The position numbers were made by a program, and so were the translations under genes. A stretch of DNA of 64,000 nucleotides from an uncultured Bryobacterales bacterium. Its GTDB lineage: Bacteria > Acidobacteriota > Terriglobia > Bryobacterales > UBA6623. The notes beneath the pieces are model-generated. The model had not been told where the DNA came from, made no database searches, and saw nothing but the letters and a program-made list of their open reading frames with translations. This document shows, piece after piece, positions 12,069-24,000 of this stretch; within the stretch, counting starts at the first letter, position 1; every line of letters begins with the position of its first letter. Location of the stretch: contig OY282420.1 of the NCBI GenBank assembly GCA_958295955.1, positions 3,672,435-3,736,434 on the forward strand, written 5' to 3'.

Positions 12069-15000
12069 ACTTCCGGGGTCGAAAGACCCCGGCCCCATTG
12101 AAGCGATTGAGCATCACGTCGGGCTGTTTCAGATGCCCGTCACTTCCGGGGTCGAAAGACCCCGGCCCCATTGAAGCCGCCCGGATTCGTTGGCCATGTC
12201 GGCCGCGGCCCCCAGAACTTCCGGGGTCGAAAGACCCCGGCCCCATTGAAGCTTTGCAAGTGTTCCTGAGAGCGTCTGCTATCTCGTTACTTCCGGGGTC
12301 GAAAGACCCCGGCCCCATTGAAGCCAGTTCTTTGATGCGCTTAGCCTGCTCGCTGATGATACTTCCGGGGTCGAAAGACCCCGGCCCCATTGAAGCCTGC
12401 TCTATTACTAATATACCAAATCGCAGATACCTTACTTCCGGGGTCGAAAGACCCCGGCCCCATTGAAGCCGCGGGGTGTTAAAGCGGCCCAAACATGCGC
12501 GCTGACTTCCGGGGTCGAAAGACCCCGGCCCCATTGAAGCGAGTATTCCGTGTCCACGGCAGGCAATCCGCAATACACTTCCGGGGTCGAAAGACCCCGG
12601 CCCCATTGAAGCCTCGGTCCGCCACCCGTTGCAGTTGGCAAAGCATTCACTTCCGGGGTCGAAAGACCCCGGCCCCATTGAAGCTTGATGTCATCTTTCG
12701 TGACTTCTACATCCATTTCATACTTCCGGGGTCGAAAGACCCCGGCCCCATTGAAGCGCTTTGCTGAACAACGGGTTCAGCGCGGACGACGGCACTTCCG
12801 GGGTCGAAAGACCCCGGCCCCATTGAAGCCTCGAACCCCGGAGACATGGTATTCGATCCTTTCTGACTTCCGGGGTCGAAAGACCCCGGCCCCATTGAAG
12901 CCCGCGTGCTGCGGCGGCCATCGCCCGGCTGCGGACGCACTTCCGGGGTCGAAAGACCCCGGCCCCATTGAAGCCTGGATTGCGGAACGTGAGAACTTGT
13001 GTATCAACTCACTTCCGGGGTCGAAAGACCCCGGCCCCATTGAAGCGGGTTGATGGGATTGTTAAAGATGCTGAAAGACTAACTTCCGGGGTCGAAAGAC
13101 CCCGGCCCCATTGAAGCAATTCCTGGTGGTCGAGGATGGCGGCCTTGACCTGCACTTCCGGGGTCGAAAGACCCCGGCCCCATTGAAGCGGCTACGTTGT
13201 GATCGGTCCCGGCGATGAGCTTCAGACTTCCGGGGTCGAAAGACCCCGGCCCCATTGAAGCCTGGTGAACCGAGAGGAAACCCTTGCGTCCACAGCCGCA
13301 CTTCCGGGGTCGAAAGACCCCGGCCCCATTGAAGCGACTGTTGCAAGCGCGGCGATACGCGTCCGCCAGCCACTTCCGGGGTCGAAAGACCCCGGCCCCA
13401 TTGAAGCCGTGGAAGAACTGAACGACGCGGAAATTGGCGCCGCAGACTTCCGGGGTCGAAAGACCCCGGCCCCATTGAAGCTCTAATGCTTCTTGTACTT
13501 CATCAGAATTAGCTAGAACTTCCGGGGTCGAAAGACCCCGGCCCCATTGAAGCGATTCCTACCGACTGGTGGCGAGAAGCGCACATCGCGTACTTCCGGG
13601 GTCGAAAGACCCCGGCCCCATTGAAGCGAGAAGATCAATGCGGCTGTCGAGCGGATCGGTCTGACTTCCGGGGTCGAAAGACCCCGGCCCCATTGAAGCG
13701 GAGGCCAAACGCGCTCGCCCGCGGGTGTTGTTCTACTTCCGGGGTCGAAAGACCCCGGCCCCATTGAAGCTGCCTGCGGCTGTCCTGCCGGCGCCTGCGG
13801 TGGACACTTCCGGGGTCGAAAGACCCCGGCCCCATTGAAGCTCGCCAATCTCGACTTTCGCCTCGAGCTCCTTCACCCACTTCCGGGGTCGAAAGACCCC
13901 GGCCCCATTGAAGCGCCGCGGAACATCGACGAGTTACGCGCGGGGCTGGAACTTCCGGGGTCGAAAGACCCCGGCCCCATTGAAGCAGGTTGCGGGTTGT
14001 CTCGACGCCGAACGGCAAGTCACTTCCGGGGTCGAAAGACCCCGGCCCCATTGAAGCGATGAGCGATCTTTTTCAAGATGGCGTACCGCTGGACACTTCC
14101 GGGGTCGAAAGACCCCGGCCCCATTGAAGCCGCCGCGTCGACCGCCCCATCATGCGGCTCACACTTACTTCCGGGGTCGAAAGACCCCGGCCCCATTGAA
14201 GCCCGCAAGAAATCGGGCGAGCGCTCGGTTAGCTCAGCCGACTTCCGGGGTCGAAAGACCCCGGCCCCATTGAAGCCGCTCGTGTTGAGCGGGGGGGGGG
14301 GCTTGGCGTTGCGCTACTTCCGGGGTCGAAAGACCCCGGCCCCATTGAAGCGGGCATGACGGCCGCCGCATCACTTCCCAGGTTTGCGAACTTCCGGGGT
14401 CGAAAGACCCCGGCCCCATTGAAGCGGCGGGGCTAGACGATGACGGCCATCGGGCGGCCGGCGACTTCCGGGGTCGAAAGACCCCGGCCCCATTGAAGCA
14501 CGGCTAATCATGGAGCAAAGTTTCTCTATATAAACACTTCCGGGGTCGAAAGACCCCGGCCCCATTGAAGCCGGGAGCGGCGCCGATCTCGACAGGAGTA
14601 TTACCGGGACTTCCGGGGTCGAAAGACCCCGGCCCCATTGAAGCCGATACCAGTCCGCACCAAACTCGGCGGACTCCACACTTCCGGGGTCGAAAGACCC
14701 CGGCCCCATTGAAGCATTAAGTATGCGGCCGCCGCTGTCCGCGCCAGGCCGACTTCCGGGGTCGAAAGACCCCGGCCCCATTGAAGCTATCGCGGCCCCT
14801 GTACCGGCTCGCTGCAGCGCGTGCACTTCCGGGGTCGAAAGACCCCGGCCCCATTGAAGCATGGTCAGCGCGACAGCCGCCGCGAAGCCCGATATCACTT
14901 CCGGGGTCGAAAGACCCCGGCCCCATTGAAGCGTACCTAATTGGTACAGATTGGACGACGAAACCTTGACTTCCGGGGTCGAAAGACCCCGGCCCCATTG

Positions 15001-18000
15001 AAGCCAGAGAAAGAAGAAAGCGCCCTACAGTCTGCACCATACTTCCGGGGTCGAAAGACCCCGGCCCCATTGAAGCTGATAGCCCGCGCCGTGTTGATCC
15101 GAGACATGCCGTACTTCCGGGGTCGAAAGACCCCGGCCCCATTGAAGCGGCCCGCGAGGCCGTTGCACTGGCGGACGGCGAGGGCACTTCCGGGGTCGAA
15201 AGACCCCGGCCCCATTGAAGCATGCGCCATATGTACCGCTTCAGCGTCGAATGTCGCACTTCCGGGGTCGAAAGACCCCGGCCCCATTGAAGCCGCCCGT
15301 CTCTGGATCGATCACCTTTGCCTGGCCCCACACTTCCGGGGTCGAAAGACCCCGGCCCCATTGAAGCGTTCCGGTCAAGCCCTGGCAGTGTCAGCGGGCA
15401 CTTACTTCCGGGGTCGAAAGACCCCGGCCCCATTGAAGCTTTGATCATTTTCGGCTATTCGGTTTCCTTTGCTTACTTCCGGGGTCGAAAGACCCCGGCC
15501 CCATTGAAGCGATGTCCAATTTGCCCTTGAGGCGCCGCGCCCATCTACTTCCGGGGTCGAAAGACCCCGGCCCCATTGAAGCGCGTCGGTAGCCTTCTTG
15601 CCTTCCGCACGAAGCAGTAACTTCCGGGGTCGAAAGACCCCGGCCCCATTGAAGCACTTGGCCCTACGATGCAACGTCATGTTATGCAATCACTTCCGGG
15701 GTCGAAAGACCCCGGCCCCATTGAAGCGAGCTGTTAATTCTGTTGACGGTACTATGTTACCCGACTTCCGGGGTCGAAAGACCCCGGCCCCATTGAAGCG
15801 ATTGAATAAAAAAAGCTTGAGATAATCTTATGGACACTTCCGGGGTCGAAAGACCCCGGCCCCATTGAAGCTGGAGACAAACCAGCCACCATGTTAAATC
15901 CCACTGACTTCCGGGGTCGAAAGACCCCGGCCCCATTGAAGCCACCTGGAAAGCGTGGAAGCTGATATCTTCCGCCGCACTTCCGGGGTCGAAAGACCCC
16001 GGCCCCATTGAAGCACTCTGTGGAGCGAACATGTGGACGGCATGGTTACGACTTCCGGGGTCGAAAGACCCCGGCCCCATTGAAGCTTTGCCTAATTGTG
16101 TAACCCCGCTCCATCACTCTAACACTTCCGGGGTCGAAAGACCCCGGCCCCATTGAAGCTCCTTGCCGCGCCGGGACTGGCCATGCCTTGCCCAACACTT
16201 CCGGGGTCGAAAGACCCCGGCCCCATTGAAGCCTTGCTCGCTCTACTTTTGCAGCATCCTTAGCAGGAACTTCCGGGGTCGAAAGACCCCGGCCCCATTG
16301 AAGCTTGCGGTTCGGTTGCTTGGGCGGCGCTACCCAATGCACTTCCGGGGTCGAAAGACCCCGGCCCCATTGAAGCCGATTGGCGCGATATGTGGGAGGA
16401 CGAGCATAGTTCACTTCCGGGGTCGAAAGACCCCGGCCCCATTGAAGCCGGCGCTTGGCTGCCGACGAGGGCGCCGAATCCGAACTTCCGGGGTCGAAAG
16501 ACCCCGGCCCCATTGAAGCAGTTGCGTTGGCGGACGTGTCGGTTTCCGAGTCGGGACTTCCGGGGTCGAAAGACCCCGGCCCCATTGAAGCCGGCGGGCA
16601 GTCGGCGATCGACCACTGCGTGCCGATCACTTCCGGGGTCGAAAGACCCCGGCCCCATTGAAGCGTTTTTTGGGGGGCTTTGGCGCGCCCCTGCTCTATA
16701 CTTCCGGGGTCGAAAGACCCCGGCCCCATTGAAGCGCTGCGTTGGCGACGCTCTGGAGGGCAAAACCGGCACTTCCGGGGTCGAAAGACCCCGGCCCCAT
16801 TGAAGCCGCCGGGTTCGCGGTTGTTCCCCGCCCGGACACGTTCACTTCCGGGGTCGAAAGACCCCGGCCCCATTGAAGCGACTCAGGTTTTGGGCTTCAG
16901 CGACCGCCTGCAGAAAACTTCCGGGGTCGAAAGACCCCGGCCCCATTGAAGCGTATCGACGTCGACCGTGGCGGTTTGCTTGGCGTCACTTCCGGGGTCG
17001 AAAGACCCCGGCCCCATTGAAGCCCATATACGCCGGCCCGCCGCCGTAGCGCTCCGGGTCACTTCCGGGGTCGAAAGACCCCGGCCCCATTGAAGCGTGT
17101 TGTCGACATACTCGTCGGCCACGCCAACGTATACTTCCGGGGTCGAAAGACCCCGGCCCCATTGAAGCGCGATAACGTCGGTTTTTCTAGGATTGATTAT
17201 AAAACTTCCGGGGTCGAAAGACCCCGGCCCCATTGAAGCGCCGTTTTCGCGGCGCTTCATATCGCGCTCCCAGCAACTTCCGGGGTCGAAAGACCCCGGC
17301 CCCATTGAAGCGATCAAAGATGGCGTGGTTGACCCCGCAAAAATGGACTTCCGGGGTCGAAAGACCCCGGCCCCATTGAAGCTGAGCGTTCCATTCGATA
17401 TCGCAGCCGGCGATTATGTCACTTCCGGGGTCGAAAGACCCCGGCCCCATTGAAGCAGTGCGACTGTCACAGGGGCGAATGTAACCGCGTGGTACTTCCG
17501 GGGTCGAAAGACCCCGGCCCCATTGAAGCGCGGGATCGCGATGGTAGGCGTAGGTCGTTGCCGCGACTTCCGGGGTCGAAAGACCCCGGCCCCATTGAAG
17601 CAGATGCTCTTTTTGACCTGGCGGGGGCGGCCGACTTGACTTCCGGGGTCGAAAGACCCCGGCCCCATTGAAGCTAGGCTTGGCCCCAACGGTTGGAGCA
17701 TCGGATTCTCACTTCCGGGGTCGAAAGACCCCGGCCCCATTGAAGCTTATAGTATAACCATCGGGGCAAGCCGTGGTATGGTACTTCCGGGGTCGAAAGA
17801 CCCCGGCCCCATTGAAGCAGTTCCACGACGGCGAACAGACGGCAGCCGATCCCTACACTTCCGGGGTCGAAAGACCCCGGCCCCATTGAAGCTTAAGATC
17901 TATCTATCTTAAGACTTAAGAATAATAAACTTCCGGGGTCGAAAGACCCCGGCCCCATTGAAGCCCAGTCGAGGACGTAACTACGAGCGTGCCGTTTCTC

Positions 18001-21000
18001 ACTTCCGGGGTCGAAAGACCCCGGCCCCATTGAAGCCGGGCATGGGGTAGGGGTTTGGGCGCTCCCGCCCGTACTTCCGGGGTCGAAAGACCCCGGCCCC
18101 ATTGAAGCGGCTGTTCGGCGACTACGGTGAGACCGTGGACAAAGACTTCCGGGGTCGAAAGACCCCGGCCCCATTGAAGCTGCGGGGCTTGCTGCCGTCG
18201 AATTTCGATCCCGAACACTTCCGGGGTCGAAAGACCCCGGCCCCATTGAAGCTTGCGAAGGGCTTTGATGTACCGGAAGCCGATTGCCACTTCCGGGGTC
18301 GAAAGACCCCGGCCCCATTGAAGCACTTATCCCCTGTGCTTCATCTACCCACAGGTAATCACTTCCGGGGTCGAAAGACCCCGGCCCCATTGAAGCGCAA
18401 TTCGTAAGGTACGTTTCGCCCTTCAATTCGCACTTCCGGGGTCGAAAGACCCCGGCCCCATTGAAGCGGCTGATCGCTCGATGCTTAAAGAAGCCATCAG
18501 GCTTCACTTCCGGGGTCGAAAGACCCCGGCCCCATTGAAGCGGCTATCACGCTGCGGCTGAACAACACGCCTGCGGGCACTTCCGGGGTCGAAAGACCCC
18601 GGCCCCATTGAAGCGGTAATGCTGAGATCGTCGTTCGACAAAATCTCGAACACTTCCGGGGTCGAAAGACCCCGGCCCCATTGAAGCAACGCTCCGGGGC
18701 TTTTGGGGGCGGGGCGGGATCAGGGACTTCCGGGGTCGAAAGACCCCGGCCCCATTGAAGCGTGCAGCGTCTTTGCGGTTGCCGGAAGAGAGCGAAGCAC
18801 TTCCGGGGTCGAAAGACCCCGGCCCCATTGAAGCGACTCAGCGTCGTAACGGCGGAAGCGAACGGTAAGCACTTCCGGGGTCGAAAGACCCCGGCCCCAT
18901 TGAAGCCAGCCGTATGCGTTCTTCTCTCTCGGAGGCCAGTCGACTTCCGGGGTCGAAAGACCCCGGCCCCATTGAAGCCTTCTTGAACCGGCCCGTCAGG
19001 TCGGCCCTGACCGTCACTTCCGGGGTCGAAAGACCCCGGCCCCATTGAAGCGCGGGGATAACGACCATCGCAGGATTTTGCTCAAGACTTCCGGGGTCGA
19101 AAGACCCCGGCCCCATTGAAGCATGACGTTGTTGGCTATCTGCAAAACGAAGTAAAGCACTTCCGGGGTCGAAAGACCCCGGCCCCATTGAAGCGCGTCC
19201 AGCGCGGCATCGACTACCTGCTTGAGATCGACTTCCGGGGTCGAAAGACCCCGGCCCCATTGAAGCGATGGCCTGAAGATCCTGGCGGCGATGGGCGTTA
19301 CCGACTTCCGGGGTCGAAAGACCCCGGCCCCATTGAAGCGGTTACCAGTTGAAGGGTTCTTCTTCGGGCGTGACGACTTCCGGGGTCGAAAGACCCCGGC
19401 CCCATTGAAGCGCCGGGCTGCTTATCCCAGGCGTTGAGCTTGCTCGCACTTCCGGGGTCGAAAGACCCCGGCCCCATTGAAGCCCCCACGTTGCCGCTAA
19501 AAGCGCCGATGGCCGACGTACTTCCGGGGTCGAAAGACCCCGGCCCCATTGAAGCAAGCATGAACGCCGTCGAAGTGAAGGACGTTCACATCACTTCCGG
19601 GGTCGAAAGACCCCGGCCCCATTGAAGCGAGACGACTTTTTTGCCAACCGGATGGTTGGTGGCACTTCCGGGGTCGAAAGACCCCGGCCCCATTGAAGCC
19701 AACTCTTATCCGTCGGGTCCGTCTCAAGCAACGTAACTTCCGGGGTCGAAAGACCCCGGCCCCATTGAAGCGTTGCTCCGGTGGCGCCCCAGGAAAGCTG
19801 AATGTTAGCACTTCCGGGGTCGAAAGACCCCGGCCCCATTGAAGCTGGACGGCTGGCACCGCTATCACGCCGCGCTGGAGTGCACTTCCGGGGTCGAAAG
19901 ACCCCGGCCCCATTGAAGCCAACGTCAGGACTACCCGGCTGATGGTGGCTTTGTACTTCCGGGGTCGAAAGACCCCGGCCCCATTGAAGCCGTTTGTGGG
20001 CTTTTGACTTCGCAAAAAAACAACCAACTTCCGGGGTCGAAAGACCCCGGCCCCATTGAAGCTACGGGTATCTCGGACACTTCCGGGGGATACGGAAGAC
20101 TTCCGGGGTCGAAAGACCCCGGCCCCATTGAAGCGGAGGCTAAACGAACATTAGCGAGTCGAAACGCTCCCACTTCCGGGGTCGAAAGACCCCGGCCCCA
20201 TTGAAGCAAGCCCCACCATTGCCCGTTTCTGTGCCATGCCGCTACTTCCGGGGTCGAAAGACCCCGGCCCCATTGAAGCACGAGGACGGGAAGGGAACCG
20301 GCAGCATCGTCTCGGACTTCCGGGGTCGAAAGACCCCGGCCCCATTGAAGCGAGATTGTCTCCAGCAAGATCACCTTAACCCGTTCACTTCCGGGGTCGA
20401 AAGACCCCGGCCCCATTGAAGCGGCGCCAAGCTTCTGGTGATCGATAACCTTGCCAGTACTTCCGGGGTCGAAAGACCCCGGCCCCATTGAAGCCGTCAC
20501 CATCGGCCCGCTGATCGAACCGCTAGGCGTACTTCCGGGGTCGAAAGACCCCGGCCCCATTGAAGCTTTGACGCGCTGTGCGTAGCGCTCTCTGCGCCGT
20601 GCAACTTCCGGGGTCGAAAGACCCCGGCCCCATTGAAGCTGTTCGGGGCTTTGGTGCGCCCCTGCTCTATTACTAACTTCCGGGGTCGAAAGACCCCGGC
20701 CCCATTGAAGCCGGTTCGCCAACGGACCGCTTGCCGACCGTGCAGACACTTCCGGGGTCGAAAGACCCCGGCCCCATTGAAGCAACGCCGATAGCGGTAC
20801 TGTTCCGCGCCGATCGTGACTTCCGGGGTCGAAAGACCCCGGCCCCATTGAAGCCGCGAAATTTTTGACGTCGCCGCGGGCGGACCGGTGACTTCCGGGG
20901 TCGAAAGACCCCGGCCCCATTGAAGCAAGCGAGAGGGACGCTGCAAAGCAGCGTCCCTCTCTAACTTCCGGGGTCGAAAGACCCCGGCCCCATTGAAGCC

Positions 21001-24000
21001 CCTTGATCGCGGCCCATTCGCTGGCGGCTTGCCCGACTTCCGGGGTCGAAAGACCCCGGCCCCATTGAAGCTACCGTGCGGTCGTTGAAGATTCGGAGCA
21101 TTACCGACTTCCGGGGTCGAAAGACCCCGGCCCCATTGAAGCGGGTGACTCGCTGACAATCACTTATCGCTGCGTGAACTTCCGGGGTCGAAAGACCCCG
21201 GCCCCATTGAAGCTAGCATATTCAATTAAGGCACATTGATAACAATGTCACTTCCGGGGTCGAAAGACCCCGGCCCCATTGAAGCGACGGCACGCCAAGC
21301 GCCGCGGCCTCAATCTCGTCGACTTCCGGGGTCGAAAGACCCCGGCCCCATTGAAGCCTTCCAAGTCGATTAGACGCTGCCGGGAAGTCTCCGCACTTCC
21401 GGGGTCGAAAGACCCCGGCCCCATTGAAGCACGCACGCTTCTAAAGGCGTGCTTATCAACAAGCTGACTTCCGGGGTCGAAAGACCCCGGCCCCATTGAA
21501 GCAGATTGGCGACGCGGACAATGTAGCCGTCGTCGCCACTTCCGGGGTCGAAAGACCCCGGCCCCATTGAAGCGATCCCAGACGAGCACGGGGTTACGGT
21601 CACGCAGATACTTCCGGGGTCGAAAGACCCCGGCCCCATTGAAGCCATGATTATCAATACCTAACCTTAACTCCCATTATCACTTCCGGGGTCGAAAGAC
21701 CCCGGCCCCATTGAAGCGGCTCGAGGCTGTACTCGCACCAGTCATCTGCTACACTTCCGGGGTCGAAAGACCCCGGCCCCATTGAAGCGGGGCCGGGGCC
21801 GTCGTCTTCCGCGTCGTCGTCATCACTTCCGGGGTCGAAAGACCCCGGCCCCATTGAAGCCACAGGGCATGCTGTGGCCTCGTGCGATCATCCATACTTC
21901 CGGGGTCGAAAGACCCCGGCCCCATTGAAGCTCAGCGTTCCGGTGGCGGCCGCTGTCGTTATATCTGGGGGACTTCCGGGGTCGAAAGACCCCGGCCCCA
22001 TTGAAGCGAGTCGCGCGTTTTCCATGATTTATCCTAGCTAACCACTTCCGGGGTCGAAAGACCCCGGCCCCATTGAAGCCCCGGAGGCAACGGCTGCCAG
22101 GCCGGGGTATCGCCGTACTTCCGGGGTCGAAAGACCCCGGCCCCATTGAAGCGGCGTCAAAGGCCGCGTGCTCAAGGGGCGCATCGTAACTTCCGGGGTC
22201 GAAAGACCCCGGCCCCATTGAAGCCCGCCCCGGTTTCGGCGAGCTAGTTGTCGTCGGCGAACTTCCGGGGTCGAAAGACCCCGGCCCCATTGAAGCTACA
22301 AGTTGACGATCGCCGGTGAGGTCATCCACGAAACTTCCGGGGTCGAAAGACCCCGGCCCCATTGAAGCCGGGAGGCTGGGTTTCAGTCCCGCGGCGATCG
22401 CATCACTTCCGGGGTCGAAAGACCCCGGCCCCATTGAAGCAAGCTGTCTTCGCGTTCCTGCATGGTCATGTCAGTCTACTTCCGGGGTCGAAAGACCCCG
22501 GCCCCATTGAAGCAGTGCCTGCGCAGTACTCCGCTTCGGACACCCACTTACTTCCGGGGTCGAAAGACCCCGGCCCCATTGAAGCGCGGAGATCGCGTTT
22601 CCCCCGCATTGGGTCTTGCCTACTTCCGGGGTCGAAAGACCCCGGCCCCATTGAAGCCAGAGCGATAACGTGAGCTTCCCGCCCGTGAGCGGATACTTCC
22701 GGGGTCGAAAGACCCCGGCCCCATTGAAGCTAGCGCCGCGCCCATTGGTCATTGCTGCCGTATCGACTTCCGGGGTCGAAAGACCCCGGCCCCATTGAAG
22801 CGGCTGCGGCGTAGTCCGGGTTCCAGGTTGGCATTTTTACTTCCGGGGTCGAAAGACCCCGGCCCCATTGAAGCGCTTCGTGCCGTTGACGTACAGGTTG
22901 TCCAGTGACGTAACTTCCGGGGTCGAAAGACCCCGGCCCCATTGAAGCAGGTCGTTGCGCTCCAACGCTACATTGTTCGGGGCGACTTCCGGGGTCGAAA
23001 GACCCCGGCCCCATTGAAGCTTTGGCCGGGCTGCCTGACGATAAGCGTCTTGCGTACTTCCGGGGTCGAAAGACCCCGGCCCCATTGAAGCACGTTTACT
23101 TGCGCAACAGCAATGCTCCGCTGGTGACTTCCGGGGTCGAAAGACCCCGGCCCCATTGAAGCAGCGACCCGGCGCTGCAAGCGCGGGTAGCGGCGGCCAC
23201 TTCCGGGGTCGAAAGACCCCGGCCCCATTGAAGCTTTTATTCGCATCTTTGACGCGGGTTTGCGCGTCGAACTTCCGGGGTCGAAAGACCCCGGCCCCAT
23301 TGAAGCCAGTCGATGGTTGGCGGCGGCATGGCGACAGACAAGACTTCCGGGGTCGAAAGACCCCGGCCCCATTGAAGCTCAGCATGGCAGCTAAAAAGGC
23401 ACGTCGTCATCGTCACTTCCGGGGTCGAAAGACCCCGGCCCCATTGAAGCAGTACCGCTGCGGCCAAGTCAGCCATCGCCAACGGTAACTTCCGGGGTCG
23501 AAAGACCCCGGCCCCATTGAAGCCCGCAACTCCCGGCGCGTCATAACCGAGCGCAACCGACTTCCGGGGTCGAAAGACCCCGGCCCCATTGAAGCCGACG
23601 CGTTAAGGCCGCTCTTCAAAATTTGATTTGACTTCCGGGGTCGAAAGACCCCGGCCCCATTGAAGCCGGACCGTTCCTATCGCTTCATCTCGCCGGAATT
23701 CACTTCCGGGGTCGAAAGACCCCGGCCCCATTGAAGCGCTACTTGAAGAATCCGCGTCGGGATGCGGACGGTCATACTTCCGGGGTCGAAAGACCCCGGC
23801 CCCATTGAAGCATCGCGTATCTCAAGGCGCCGCGCCGCGATGTGGACACTTCCGGGGTCGAAAGACCCCGGCCCCATTGAAGCGGCGCGGAGGCGCCGTT
23901 GCCGCGCCTGACGCTGCCGACTTCCGGGGTCGAAAGACCCCGGCCCCATTGAAGCTGTAGCTCGTGTTCCCCCCCCGCTCGTAGCTGTGTTCACTTCCGG

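Noticed and set aside
14277-14315. Run of about 11 G in one spacer as a special element
   Set aside because: The spacer is merely longer (39 nt); the run is a likely sequencing length uncertainty.
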